Shown one piece after another: positions 1 to 8,718 of a DNA stretch of 64,000 nt. The stretch is from DASWZN01 sp963841635 (GTDB taxonomy: Bacteria > Acidobacteriota > Terriglobia > Bryobacterales > Bryobacteraceae). The notes beneath the pieces were generated by a model. It was given only the letters and a program-made list of their open reading frames with translations, did no database searches and was not told where the DNA came from. The stretch lies in contig CAWJDO010000002.1 in assembly GCA_963841635.1 (NCBI GenBank), positions 2,294,001 through 2,358,000 on the forward strand. Direction: 5' to 3'. Each line of letters opens with the position of its first letter. Within the stretch, counting starts at the first letter, position 1. The position numbers and the translations under genes are program-made.

Positions 1-27
1 GGCGACAGCGCCACGTCCGGCGGACCG

Positions 28-567
28 CTAGATCTGCGCGCCCTGCGTCTGAACGTTCTGGGACAGGTGCCGGAGCTGTTCGCGCATCGACTCCATGGCG
101 CCCACCAGCCCACGCACGTCCACCGTTCCCAGGCCAAGCGACTGCAGCGCCAGCCGGACCTCGACTCCGCACAGAGCCCAGCTGAACATCAAGCGCTGCT
201 TCAGGATATTCCGGGCCAGATCCGGCCGGTCCTGCGGCGCCATCAGCACCAGCGTCTTGGCGGCTGTCGAAAGCCGGCTGAAGTCCTTGCGAAGGCAGCG
301 CAGGTAGTGCCGGAAAACCCGCCGGCGCTCCGCCTGCAGCCTGCCGTAGATCTTTGGATGGAAGCCCGGTTGCGCAGCCAGGAAATCGTAATCCTCTTCC
401 AGAAACAGACGCTCCATCGGCCGGTACTTGGCGATCGAAAACTCACTCGACCATCCCAGGTCGGTCTGTGCCGCCTCTGCCCGCGAACGCACGCTCCGAA
501 AGAGAAGCAGGAAAGCGACGGCGGCCAGCACCGCCAGACCCGCTCCTACGGTTAAGGCAAAGTTCAT
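28..567 (-). CDS. Hypothetical single-pass membrane protein
   Basis: A 179-residue protein I do not recognise. Residues 3-24 form one hydrophobic helix followed directly by a basic stretch (RSVRSR), so it is probably an N-terminal anchor with the rest in the cytoplasm. The remainder is rich in Arg and Leu and looks helical; it ends in MREQLRHLSQNVQTQGAQI, a possible short coiled coil. The start is supported by GAGGAGA four to five bases upstream of the ATG. It is alone on its strand here, with the window edge just downstream. No catalytic motif is visible. Confidence 0.7.
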   Translation of the reverse strand: MNFALTVGAGLAVLAAVAFLLLFRSVRSRAEAAQTDLGWSSEFSIAKYRPMERLFLEEDYDFLAAQPGFHPKIYGRLQAERRRVFRHYLRCLRKDFSRLSTAAKTLVLMAPQDRPDLARNILKQRLMFSWALCGVEVRLALQSLGLGTVDVRGLVGAMESMREQLRHLSQNVQTQGAQI

Positions 568-755
568 GTATGTCTCCTCGCTTCAGGATGCCTGATACAG
601 CATAAACCACGACCGTGCGGAAATCAACAGGTTTTAAGAAATAGGGTTGATTCTTTCGTAATCCGAGTTCTATTACTAACGTTCGGTCGCTCGACGTCGT
701 TGCCGATTACCGCCGGCGAACAGCTTTACCCTGCGTCGGGACCGTACTTGATCCG

Positions 756-1574
756 TCACTCGGGCGCAGACCGCAGGAGGCTGGCGTTGATGGCCTCCAG
801 TTGCCGCACCAGAAACTCTTCGTGCTGCGGCGTCCAGGTGTGGCTGAAGACGACCGTCTTCGCCTCCCCCGCGCGGCTAAGGTACGCGATCCAGAGAGAA
901 AGGCAAACCACATCCAAACCCTTCTCCGCCAGACTCACCGCGTTCCACGTAGCGAGGCCGCCCAGGTTGGTGGCAAGTTCCGCCAACGTGCCGGCGATAA
1001 AATACAGCGCGTAAACCATGGAGTAGAGCACCACGTTGCGGTTTAAGGGGACTGGGAACCAGGCCAGAAATGCCGTAATGAACAACAGGAAGACAACCAG
1101 GCTCGCATCCACGCCGCGCTCCGCCAGAGAGAACCAGCGCAGGATGGCATATTTCTCTGCCGAATGGCTCAGCTCGGAGGGTAGGGTTATCGAAGACAGG
1201 ACAACCGCGATGGCGAGACCGATGACCACGGTCCACCGGCCCAGGCTCGCAATCCCCTTGTGGTTCTGGAACACCAGGGAGTACAACTCCAGGACCACCA
1301 GAATCTGCAAGATCCACAGTGCCGGCTCGGTCGCTGCCCAGATCCATCCGTACGCGTTGTTTGCGTACGGAAAGTACGGCTGGTGATGCACCCAGTACCA
1401 TAGGCGCGGCAGCGTCGCCAGCCCAACCAGGCGCGCCACCCGGAACAGCACGTAGGCCGTAAACACGCGGTACACGAGGTGCAATTCCTGGCGCCGGAGA
1501 CGCACATACAGCACCAGGAACCCGGCGGCCGTCAACCAGGACAGGCCTTCTAAGATGGCTTGGACGGAGGGCAT
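756..1574 (-). CDS. Polytopic membrane protein, paralog of the gene at 1681-2499
   Basis: A 272-residue integral membrane protein of unknown function with about seven hydrophobic segments. The best conserved block with its neighbour is LLFITAFLAWFPVPLNRNVV followed by LYSMVYALYF. I chose the ATG at 1574 rather than the in-frame TTG at 1613: it makes the protein the same length as the paralog, and a TATAAT box lies between the two. The C-terminus carries a short polar tail (WTPQHEEFLVRQLEAINASL) that is also shared with the paralog (QLMGQLAAINTSL). The two genes are adjacent and in the same direction, so a tandem duplication is likely. No enzyme motif seen. Confidence 0.75.
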   Translation of the reverse strand: MPSVQAILEGLSWLTAAGFLVLYVRLRRQELHLVYRVFTAYVLFRVARLVGLATLPRLWYWVHHQPYFPYANNAYGWIWAATEPALWILQILVVLELYSLVFQNHKGIASLGRWTVVIGLAIAVVLSSITLPSELSHSAEKYAILRWFSLAERGVDASLVVFLLFITAFLAWFPVPLNRNVVLYSMVYALYFIAGTLAELATNLGGLATWNAVSLAEKGLDVVCLSLWIAYLSRAGEAKTVVFSHTWTPQHEEFLVRQLEAINASLLRSAPE

Positions 1575-1593
1575 GTCCGCTTGCGAATGCCCG

Positions 1594-1621
1594 ATTATAT
1601 CATCCGACCTCAACGGGGCAA
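1594..1621 (-). promoter_or_regulatory. Candidate sigma-70-like promoter for the 756-1574 gene
   Basis: On the minus strand TTGCCC (1616-1621) is followed after 16 bases by TATAAT (1594-1599), about 20 bases before the ATG at 1574. The -10 box is a perfect consensus in a GC-rich background, which makes it stand out. The paralog has a weaker TAGAAT in the equivalent place. Prediction only. Confidence 0.45.
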
Positions 1622-1680
1622 TTCGTCTAGGGTGATTGCCATGGAGGATTGGGGTCGATTCGCGACCAGTCCCGGGGGTG

Positions 1681-2499
1681 TTACCTGCGCGCCGACCGCG
1701 TGAGACTCGTGTTGATGGCCGCCAGTTGCCCCATCAGTTGATCTTCGTGCCGCGCCGTCCAGGCGTGGCCGACTACGACCGGTTTCGCTTCGCCCGCGCG
1801 GTTCAGGAACACGATCCACACCCAGAGACATAGGAGTTCCATGCCGTCGTGCGCGAAGTTCACCGCGTTCCGCGCACCGAGGCCGAGCAGGTTGTACGCC
1901 ATTTGCGACAGCGTGTCGGTGATGAAATACAGCGCGTATACCATCGAGTACAGCACCACGTTGCGGTTCAGGGGGACCGGGAACCAGGCCAGAAACGCAG
2001 TGATGAAAAGCAGGAAAAGGACGAGGCTTGCGTGCACGCCGCGACTCGCCACAAAGGCCCAGCGCAGGAGCGTGTAGTGCTCGGCCGAGTGGCTCATTTC
2101 GGCTGGGAGGCTCGCACACGACAACACGACGGCGATCATGAGGCCGGCAAACACGGCCCAACGGCCCGTGCTTGCGATGCCCTTATAGTTTTGGAGCACC
2201 AAAGAGTACAATTCCAGCACCACCAGAACGTGCAAGGTCCACATCGGCGGCTCAAGCAGAACCCAGACCCAGGCGTAAACGTTGTTTCCTAACCGCACGT
2301 ACGGACGGTGATGCAGCCCGTACCAGAGAGCCGGCAGCGCCACAAGTGCAAGATCGCGCACCGCCCGGAACAGCACGAAAGCCGCAAAGACGCGGTAGAC
2401 GTGGTACAACCCCTGCTGGCGGAGGCGCAGGTACAACACAAAAAACGACGCAAGGGTCGCCCACGCCACGTACGATAAGATGGCATCGGCGGTCAGCAT
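1681..2499 (-). CDS. Polytopic membrane protein, second paralog
   Basis: A 272-residue integral membrane protein, colinear over its whole length with the product of 756-1574. Both have the N-terminal LRLRQQ/LRRQEL motif followed by YHVYRVF/HLVYRVF, the ELSHSAEKY/EMSHSAEHY motif in the middle, and the block FITAFLAWFPVPLNRNVVLY. About seven transmembrane segments. The gap to the next gene is just over 100 bases and contains no terminator I can see. Function unknown; conservation of the charged and aromatic positions in both copies suggests both are functional. Confidence 0.75.
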   Translation of the reverse strand: MLTADAILSYVAWATLASFFVLYLRLRQQGLYHVYRVFAAFVLFRAVRDLALVALPALWYGLHHRPYVRLGNNVYAWVWVLLEPPMWTLHVLVVLELYSLVLQNYKGIASTGRWAVFAGLMIAVVLSCASLPAEMSHSAEHYTLLRWAFVASRGVHASLVLFLLFITAFLAWFPVPLNRNVVLYSMVYALYFITDTLSQMAYNLLGLGARNAVNFAHDGMELLCLWVWIVFLNRAGEAKPVVVGHAWTARHEDQLMGQLAAINTSLTRSARR

Positions 2500-2637
2500 G
2501 TCCGTAGTTCCGAATCAATTCTATCATCGGATTCCTGCGGTGGACCTTTGCAGGCTCGGCAGAACCTTAGTACGCCAGCCGCAAGGAGCGCCCGGATGTT
2601 CCAGGCGCCCCGCCTGATGCCTCGGACCGCTTACCGG

Positions 2638-2760
2638 CTAGTTGTCGCAGGGGAGGCAAGTGGGGGGAGCCGCGCGCAACTCGCCCCCGAACGTGTTTAC
2701 CGTGCTGGTGAAGGCGCCGAGCGCAAGGATCAATGCAAAAATGGCCTTTACGAGTGTCAT
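2638..2760 (-). CDS. Small secreted peptide, 40 residues
   Basis: Starts MTLVKAIFALILALGAFTST, a short classical signal sequence, followed by a mature part of about 20 residues ending in PPTCLPCDN with a CxxC pair. The ATG at 2760 is preceded by GGAGG at ideal spacing, a much stronger site than any upstream in-frame start. Small secreted CxxC peptides occur widely but I cannot assign this one. It could be a lantibiotic-like or structural peptide; no maturation genes lie nearby, so I make no functional claim. Confidence 0.5.
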   Translation of the reverse strand: MTLVKAIFALILALGAFTSTVNTFGGELRAAPPTCLPCDN

Positions 2761-2906
2761 CTTAACTTCCTCCGGGGATATGTCTGAATTCGCCTGCGAA
2801 AATAGCTTAGCCGCGCCTGCCTGGGAAAGGGGGGACTCGCAGAACATTTTCCGAAATCAGAACACCGCCGGGTTCTTGTTCCGATTCTGGGGCGGGTTGT
2901 GGTTGG

Positions 2907-3401
2907 ATGGCTTTCGTGCCAGAATACTTACCGGCAGCAAAAATGGGGCACATCGAGCCGAAGGGCGGGCTGGAGCGCGGAGCCGCACCCGACCTGTGGC
3001 GGCACACGCTCTCGCAGATCCCCAGCCTGTTCGGGCGCCTGGTCTATCTCAGTTCGCTGCGGGACAATAACAGCGGCGCCTACGAGCACTTTGGCCTGGC
3101 CAACACCTTCGGGGAAGTGGAAGCCGGCCGTGTCCTGGCCGAAAGCCACCTCAACGGCTTTTCGCAGTGGCTGTGCCTCACCCTGGAGCAGCAGAAGGCG
3201 GACCTGGACCTGTATCTTTCCAGCCTGCCGGGCAGCCGCCGGGCGATTCTCGATACCTGGATCCGCCTGCAGCCCTACCGCGCTCTGGTTCCGGCGGCCT
3301 CCCGCGAGGTGGAGCGCGAGCTGTATATGACGGACCTGGAAACGATTCTCGAGCTTCTCAAGAACGAGTACGGCGTCGCTTCGCCAGATCCAGACGCATA
3401 G
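2907..3401 (+). CDS. Hypothetical protein, 164 residues
   Basis: A soluble, acidic, probably all-helical protein with no motif I recognise. It has a regular hydrophobic/charged spacing (LTLEQQKADLDLYLSSLPGS) typical of helical bundles. It converges with the XRE regulator on the other strand: the last 44 bases of the two genes overlap tail to tail. Codon usage matches the neighbours, so both are plausible genes. The start is the first ATG of the frame; the upstream 2500-2637 region holds nothing else I can support. Confidence 0.6.
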   Translation: MAFVPEYLPAAKMGHIEPKGGLERGAAPDLWRHTLSQIPSLFGRLVYLSSLRDNNSGAYEHFGLANTFGEVEAGRVLAESHLNGFSQWLCLTLEQQKADLDLYLSSLPGSRRAILDTWIRLQPYRALVPAASREVERELYMTDLETILELLKNEYGVASPDPDA

Positions 3402-4143
3402 CCACGCCGGTCACTTGACCCAGCACCTCGATCTCGTCGGGATAGATGAAGATCTCCGGGTTGCACTGCGATGCGGGGTGCGGTTGCAGCACCAGGCGAT
3501 TCTCCGTGAGGTCGCACCAGGAACAGGCGTATCCGTTCCGGTACTCGAAGAAGTAGATGGGCCGCTCGAACTCGTTCCGCCATCCGGCTTCCCCGATCTT
3601 GCGCTGCGACTCGTCGATGATCACCAGGGCCCCCGGCTGCAGCAGCGGGTACATCCTCCAGTCCTCGGTGCCCACGTACCCGTAGCGGTGGTTCTTCAGG
3701 TCCAGTCCGTTGAGCAGCATGAGCGGCAACCTGCCCCAGCGCTGGATCATGCGGCTCAGGTAAGTGGTCCGGCGCATATCGATGCCCGGATCGAGGGCCA
3801 GCGGCAACAACACCTCGCCCCGCATGTCCGGCCGGAACCCGATCGGATGCGTCCTCTCGATGGTCGCCGCGGTCGCGGAATCGGCCGGCAGGGCGGAGAT
3901 GTCGATTCCGTACCACTCCAGTACCTCGTTGTAATCCAGCCGGTAGATGGCACACAGCGAGTACAGGCGGTAAGGACTCGGGACTGTGCCCTTGTTCTCG
4001 ATGTCCGCCAGACGGCTCAACGCTATGGCAAACTCGTCGTTACGATGCTTTTCGGCAATGCGGAGGCTCGCCTCCTCAACCTCGCGGTAGCGGAGGTTCA
4101 GGCGCTCCCGCGCGAGTTTGAGTTTCTGTCCGACGTCCTCCAT
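3358..4143 (-). CDS. XRE-family helix-turn-helix regulator with a large C-terminal domain
   Basis: The N-terminal 70 residues read as a helix-turn-helix of the XRE/Cro type (VGQKLKLARERLNLRYREVE, then ALSRLADIENKGTVPS and LYSLCAIYRLDYNEVLEWYG). The C-terminal 190 residues resemble the LexA/CI S24 fold in layout: the segment GALVIIDESQRKIGEAGW matches the 'be careful, this is a switchable site' region (usually GDxVLVD), and QVTGVAMRLD near the end is typical of its last strand. I do not see a clear Ser/Lys catalytic pair, so it may bind a ligand or another protein instead of self-cleaving. The gene overlaps the 3' end of the convergent hypothetical gene by 44 bases. Confidence 0.7.
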   Translation of the reverse strand: MEDVGQKLKLARERLNLRYREVEEASLRIAEKHRNDEFAIALSRLADIENKGTVPSPYRLYSLCAIYRLDYNEVLEWYGIDISALPADSATAATIERTHPIGFRPDMRGEVLLPLALDPGIDMRRTTYLSRMIQRWGRLPLMLLNGLDLKNHRYGYVGTEDWRMYPLLQPGALVIIDESQRKIGEAGWRNEFERPIYFFEYRNGYACSWCDLTENRLVLQPHPASQCNPEIFIYPDEIEVLGQVTGVAMRLDLAKRRRTRS

Positions 4144-4386
4144 GCTATGATCCTGTCTCGGCGTCTACCCCTGGCCGAAGCGTGCAGCGAGTCTGGAGGC
4201 GCCGCGTCAAACCGGGACCCCCGCGAAGGTGGTGCCTGGTACGGGGAGTTTCCGGCCTGCGACTCCGGACCGTTCTCGCCGTTCAAGGGCTCCGCTGTGA
4301 ATTATAACGGCGCTCTTCGATGGGGGCAAGCGTCGTGCGCGTGTTTTGTTCCGAAAACGGAACAGATTTCGGAGGGAGGGTGAGTT

Positions 4387-4962
4387 TTGCGTGTAATTGT
4401 AGGTATTAGCGGCGCAAGCGGGGCGATTTACGGCTGGCGCCTCCTCGAGAGGCTGCGCCTCCTGCCCGATCTGGAGTCCCATCTGGTCATGACCCGTTCA
4501 GCCGAGCGGACTCTGCACCTGGAAACCGGAAAGAAGCCCGCCGACCTGAGAGCGCTAGCCCATCGCTCGTACCCTATCGACGACATCGGCGCCGCCCTGG
4601 CGAGCGGTTCGTTCCACACAGACGGCATGGTGGTGGCTCCCTGTTCCATCCACACCATGTCCGCCATCGCCGCCGGCGTCAGTTCGAACCTCCTGCTGCG
4701 CGCCGCCGACGTCACCCTCAAGGAGCGCCGCCGCCTGGTCCTGATGGTACGGGAAACCCCCTTTCATCTCGGCCACTTACGGACAATGGTCGCCCTCACC
4801 GAAATGGGTGCTGTCGTGGCCCCGCCCATCCCGGCGTTCTATTTCAAACCCCAAACCATCGAGGATCTGGTCGAGCACAGCATCGACCGGGTGCTCGATC
4901 TTCTCGGCCTCCCGCCAGGCAATCGAGATAATACCCGGCGCTGGCCTCCGGAGGCCTCATGA
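4387..4962 (+). CDS. ubiX: Flavin prenyltransferase UbiX
   Basis: Makes prenylated FMN, the cofactor of UbiD-type decarboxylases, from FMN and dimethylallyl phosphate. The 191 residues match the family length. Visible motifs: GISGASGAIYG (flavin phosphate loop), APCSIHTMSAIAAGVSSNLL, and the C-terminal RETPFHLGHL and PAFYFKPQ blocks of the dodecamer. The start is TTG at 4387, chosen because the GISGASG motif must begin about six residues in and GGAGGGAGGG lies just upstream. No ubiD lies in the window. The stop overlaps the start of pheA (ATGA), so the two are probably translationally coupled. Confidence 0.93.
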   Translation: MRVIVGISGASGAIYGWRLLERLRLLPDLESHLVMTRSAERTLHLETGKKPADLRALAHRSYPIDDIGAALASGSFHTDGMVVAPCSIHTMSAIAAGVSSNLLLRAADVTLKERRRLVLMVRETPFHLGHLRTMVALTEMGAVVAPPIPAFYFKPQTIEDLVEHSIDRVLDLLGLPPGNRDNTRRWPPEAS

Positions 4963-5813
4963 GCACTTCGAAACCGCGCGTGGTCTTCCAGGGCGAGAAA
5001 GGCGCATTCAGCCAGCAAGCCATCCACCAGCTCCTGGGGGACCGCACGGAAGTTGTTCCCTGTCAAACGTTTGAAGACGTGTTCGTTCGCCTTCGCGACC
5101 GCCGGATTGCCGCCGCCGTGATTCCCATCGAGAACACGCTAGCCGGCTCGGTCCACGAAAACTACGACCACCTGGTCCACTTCGACTTTCAGATCTGCGG
5201 AGAGACCAACGTCCGCATCAACCACAACCTGATCGCCCCTCCTGGAGTGCGATTCCGGGATCTTCGCCGGGTGTTCTCCCATCCGGTGGCGCTCAACCAA
5301 TGCCTCAAGTTCTTTGCGCACAACCCTAAGATAAAAAAGGAACCGTTCTACGATACGGCCGGCAGCGTGAAGATGGTCCTGGAGGAGAAGCTGACCGACG
5401 CCGCGGCGATCGGCTCGGCGGTTGCGGCCGAAATCTACGGAGGAACGATTCTCCGCCGCGCTCTGGAGGACGATCGCCGCAACTTCACCCGGTTCTTTCT
5501 GCTGCGGAGGCCCGAGGACGCCAAGCGGCGCCTGTCGCCGGTAGGACGCAACAAGGAGTGGAAGACCACGCTGGTCTTCTCCACGCGCAACATCCCCGGA
5601 TCGTTGTTCCGCGCGCTCAGCGCCCTCGCCCTGCGCGACATCAACCTCGCCAAGATCGAATCGCGCCCCCTGCGCGGCCGGCCCTGGGAGTACATGTTCT
5701 ACCTGGACCTGCTGGGCCGCGCGGATGAAGTTCGGGTGCAGAAGGCGCTGGGCCACCTGGAGGAACTGGCGGACTTCCTGCGAGTACTGGGCTCTTATCC
5801 GAAGGGGGACTGA
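4959..5813 (+). CDS. pheA: Prephenate dehydratase (monofunctional)
   Basis: Converts prephenate to phenylpyruvate in phenylalanine synthesis. The 284-residue protein has the catalytic dehydratase domain first (FQGEKGAFSQQAI, IPIENTLAGSVHENYD, HPVALNQC, and NFTRFFLL with the essential TRF triplet) and an ACT regulatory domain last (GSLFRALSALALRDINLAKI, then ESRP), which binds phenylalanine for feedback inhibition. There is no chorismate mutase domain, unlike the enterobacterial fusion. It overlaps ubiX by four bases. Confidence 0.95.
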   Translation: MSTSKPRVVFQGEKGAFSQQAIHQLLGDRTEVVPCQTFEDVFVRLRDRRIAAAVIPIENTLAGSVHENYDHLVHFDFQICGETNVRINHNLIAPPGVRFRDLRRVFSHPVALNQCLKFFAHNPKIKKEPFYDTAGSVKMVLEEKLTDAAAIGSAVAAEIYGGTILRRALEDDRRNFTRFFLLRRPEDAKRRLSPVGRNKEWKTTLVFSTRNIPGSLFRALSALALRDINLAKIESRPLRGRPWEYMFYLDLLGRADEVRVQKALGHLEELADFLRVLGSYPKGD

Positions 5814-5819
5814 CGGGAC

Positions 5820-6179
5820 TTACGCCCGCTGCGCCCGGACCATCGGCAGCGCGGCATGCGCCGAAGCCGGCTGCTTTCGCCTCGCGGACGATTCCAAAGC
5901 GATCTGGAGCCGCTGGGCCACGCCCTCATCCTGCCCACCGGCCAGCGTGACCACGGGCAGCGCGGGGATGGTCTGCGCGAGCTTCTCCGTCAGGCGTGGC
6001 CAATCCATGCCCGGAGTGTCCAGATCGATGACCAGCGAATCGACCGGCTGCGAGGCGCACAGGAACAGGGCCCCGAGGCCGGTCGGGGCCTCGATCAGCC
6101 GCAGGCTCGGGCTCCGCAGCCTTTTCAGTTCGGTGTGAACCTTCGGGTCCTTGCTGATTACGACAACTGTGCGCTTCAT
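5820..6179 (-). CDS. Divergent single-domain receiver-like protein
   Basis: A 119-residue protein with the alternating beta/alpha layout of a CheY-like receiver. The expected phosphoacceptor region is present (SLVIDLDTPGMDW), but the acidic pair at the end of strand 1 is replaced (VVVISKDP) and the conserved Thr/Lys positions are unclear (VVTLAGGQDEG). It therefore may bind partners without classical phosphorylation. No kinase or output domain is adjacent. A similar small receiver-like protein lies at 29432-29812. It faces pheA tail to tail. Confidence 0.6.
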   Translation of the reverse strand: MKRTVVVISKDPKVHTELKRLRSPSLRLIEAPTGLGALFLCASQPVDSLVIDLDTPGMDWPRLTEKLAQTIPALPVVTLAGGQDEGVAQRLQIALESSARRKQPASAHAALPMVRAQRA

Positions 6180-6513
6180 GTCGACGTCACGAGCCTACAC
6201 CGGATCGGGTGTCGAAAGCAAACGGGGACGCGGAAGCGCTCGTCGCCCGTGGCCCGTCGCCCGTCGATCCTCTGCGGCCTACGTGGGCTTCGCCCCGCGA
6301 CGAGTGCCGATCGCGAAGCGCACGACCCTGCGCGGGGGTCCGTCCCGCTTCGCCCCGCAACGAATCCCGGCCGCGAAGCGCACGACCTCCGCGGGCCGGG
6401 CAACGGGCAACGGGCAACGAGCAACGGGCAACGAGCAACGAGCGTCCCGGCCGCGAAGCGCACGACCTCCGCGGGCCGGATCGACGGGCGACGAGCGACG
6501 AGCGACGAGCCTC
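6180..6513. repeat. Repeat-rich intergenic stretch (GACGAG / GCGAAGCGC family)
   Basis: This 334-base gap holds no gene. It is built from short units: CCGCGAAGCGCACGACC occurs three or more times (about 6312, 6370 and 6450) and GGGCAACGGGCAACGAGCAA / GACGAGCGACGAGCGACGAG runs follow (6399-6440, 6483-6512). The same units recur at 23617-23790 and 25790-25849. Reading frames across it give only Arg/Ala/Pro-rich nonsense. Confidence 0.8.
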
Positions 6514-8037
6514 TTAAAGCACCGGCCCTATCCTCCACGGCACGAACTCGCGATGGCCCAGCCGCTCCGAAGCCGTCCGCTCGCCGGAGGCCACGCGCAG
6601 CACCATCTCGAAGATCTCCCGCCCTACCTCCGCGACGGATTTCTCTCCGTCCGTGATCGCCCCGGCGTTCACCTCCATGTTGTCTCTCATGCGGCGGTAG
6701 GTGGCGGAGTTGGTGGCGATCTTGACCACCGGGATCGTCGCGAAGCCGATCGCACTGCCGCGGCCGGTGGTGAACGCGATCACGTTCGCGCCGCCCGCGG
6801 CTAGTCCCGCGAGCGACACCGGATCGTAGCCCGGCGTGTTCATGAAAACCAGGCCAGGCGTCGCGACGCGCTCGGCGTAATCCACCACTTCCATCAGCGG
6901 CGAAGTCCCGCCCTTCGCCACCGCGCCCAGAGACTTCTCGAGGATGTTGCTGAGCCCGCCCTCTTTGTTGCCGGGCGCGGGATTGTCGTCGAACGATCCG
7001 CCGAAGCGGTTCAGATAGGTGCGGTAGTCGGCGATGCGCGCCAGCAGCCTCTCGGCCACCTCGCGGTTGCGCGCGCGCCGCACCAGCAGGTGCTCCGCAC
7101 CGAAGATCTCGGTGGTTTCGGCCAGCACGGCCGAGCCGCCGAAGCTAGCCAGAAGGTCGGACGCCACGCCCAGCGCGGGGTTCGCCGTGATGCCCGAGAA
7201 GGAATCCGATCCGCCGCAGTTCAGCCCCAGGACAATCTTCGACGCCGGAATCTCGGTCCGCCCGCACGCGGCCGCCTCTTCGATGAAGCGGTCGATCTCG
7301 CGCCGTGCCGCATCCACCGTGGCGCTCGTTCCGCCGCTCTCCTGCAAGGTCAGCCCTTTCAGGCGCGGCCCTCCCAGGTAGTGCGAAATCTGGTTGACCT
7401 CGCAGCCCAGGCCCAGGATCAGGGCCGAGGCGACATTGGGATGATCGAGCACGCCCGCGATGGTCCGCTGCAACTGCCGCGTGTCCGGGCCGATCGAATG
7501 CGCGCACCCTTCGCCGTGTGGGAAGGCAACGACGCCGTCCACGTTGGGCGGCATGCGCTGGTTCTCATAGCTGCGCGCGATCAACTCGGCCGTGTGCGCG
7601 GCGCAGTTGCTCGCCGCCCCGACCGCGATATAGTTGCGCGTCCCGGCGCGCCCGTCTTCGCGCGCGTAGCCGAGGAAGCGCGGAACGGAGGCGGGCAGGG
7701 CAGGGAACGCAATATCGCCCGAAGGAAACTCGTAATTGAACGTGAGCTCCTCGAAGGCCAGGTTGTGCATGTGCACGTGCCGCCCTGCTTCGATCGGCAC
7801 GCGGGCGTGTCCGATCCGCTGGCCATAGCGCAGCACGTTCTCGCCCGCCGCCACGGCGGTGAGCGCCACCTTGTGTCCCGGCGGAATCGCTTCGGCGACC
7901 GTGACCGTGCGCCCCGCAATCTCCAACCGCTGGCCGGCCGAGAGAGGCACCCGCGCGATCGCGACGTTGTCGTCCGCGTGCAACAGGATGGCCGCGTTCT
8001 CCGCGCTGGCCGCTTTCATGATGTCTACGAGACTCAT
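6514..8037 (-). CDS. uxaA: Altronate dehydratase, UxaA family
   Basis: A 507-residue enzyme of the UxaA/GarD family, which dehydrates altronate (from galacturonate) or related aldarates using a metal. The N-terminal SAF-like domain (residues about 1-95, ending RHVHMHNLAFEEL) precedes the large catalytic domain with GYAREDGRAGTRNYIAVG, HGEGCAHSIG, LGLGCEVNQISHY and NCGGSDSFSGITANPALG, the last typical of the metal site. Length fits the full two-domain form. The start codon overlaps the stop of the upstream HIT-like gene (ATGA). Substrate within the family (altronate versus galactarate or a C2-epimer) cannot be decided from sequence alone. Confidence 0.88.
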   Translation of the reverse strand: MSLVDIMKAASAENAAILLHADDNVAIARVPLSAGQRLEIAGRTVTVAEAIPPGHKVALTAVAAGENVLRYGQRIGHARVPIEAGRHVHMHNLAFEELTFNYEFPSGDIAFPALPASVPRFLGYAREDGRAGTRNYIAVGAASNCAAHTAELIARSYENQRMPPNVDGVVAFPHGEGCAHSIGPDTRQLQRTIAGVLDHPNVASALILGLGCEVNQISHYLGGPRLKGLTLQESGGTSATVDAARREIDRFIEEAAACGRTEIPASKIVLGLNCGGSDSFSGITANPALGVASDLLASFGGSAVLAETTEIFGAEHLLVRRARNREVAERLLARIADYRTYLNRFGGSFDDNPAPGNKEGGLSNILEKSLGAVAKGGTSPLMEVVDYAERVATPGLVFMNTPGYDPVSLAGLAAGGANVIAFTTGRGSAIGFATIPVVKIATNSATYRRMRDNMEVNAGAITDGEKSVAEVGREIFEMVLRVASGERTASERLGHREFVPWRIGPVL

Positions 8038-8582
8038 CGTTCCAATACTCCTTCAGTCCCTTGCTCGCCCAGATGGACATGCAGCTTTCCGCCGGCCGCG
8101 TGGATCCACATGCCGCCGCCGTCGGCGGGCACGGGAATGTCTGCCGGTCCCGCGACCACCAGCGGTTGCCCGCTCTCGACGTCCTCGAGCAGCCGCCCGA
8201 TGTGCACGTGTGTGTGGCACTGCGAGCGCGCTTCGTCGCCATTCAGAGCCAGCCCCCAGCGTTCGCCGAACATGCTGCGCGCCCGCGCGACAGCGGCCGT
8301 CCAGAAAGCGGTGCGCTCTGCCGCGGTGAGCTTCGCCAGCGGCTGGCGCCCATCGGTGGCGTGGGTGCGCGGCAGGATCAGCCACTGGTGCGGTTTGAAC
8401 GGGCTGTTGTCTTTCAAAAAAAAATAGGCCTCTGCAGCCGGCTGCTTCTCGGCCTCGCGGCACAGGGAGCAGTCGCGCGCCGCCATGGCCTCGGCGCGCG
8501 AGACGTCGCACGCGCAGCGGTCCATCTCCGCGCCCAGCGCGATGGAAGCCGCCAGCACGAGCAGTGCGACCCATCTCCGCAT
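8034..8582 (-). CDS. Secreted HIT-like protein
   Basis: A 182-residue protein with a signal sequence (MRRWVALLVLAASIALGAE) and a HIT-type histidine triad, CHTHVHIG, near residue 125. The preceding PHQWLILPRTHATDG is also typical of HIT and of CDP-diacylglycerol pyrophosphatase-like folds. Two cysteine pairs (CAC, CSLC) lie just after the signal. I chose the ATG at 8582 because it begins the signal peptide; the upstream in-frame extension is Arg-rich and unlikely. It probably hydrolyses or transfers a nucleotide-linked phosphate outside the cytoplasm. It is translationally coupled to uxaA, an odd pairing of a secreted with a cytosolic enzyme. Confidence 0.7.
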   Translation of the reverse strand: MRRWVALLVLAASIALGAEMDRCACDVSRAEAMAARDCSLCREAEKQPAAEAYFFLKDNSPFKPHQWLILPRTHATDGRQPLAKLTAAERTAFWTAAVARARSMFGERWGLALNGDEARSQCHTHVHIGRLLEDVESGQPLVVAGPADIPVPADGGGMWIHAAGGKLHVHLGEQGTEGVLER

Positions 8583-8718
8583 TCTGCGTTCATTGTAGCG
8601 TCCGCAGGCGCACCGAGAGCGGCGGTGCCTCCGGCGCGATCGTCGCTTCGAGGCGCAGTGTCTCGGTTCCCGCCCTTCACGGCCCACCACTATACTTCGC
8701 CGCCGCTATACTTGTTGA

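Noticed and set aside
6390..6520. GACGAG array as a possible CRISPR
   Set aside because: No spacers of constant length between unique repeats; it is simple-sequence expansion with degenerate units, and no cas genes are present.
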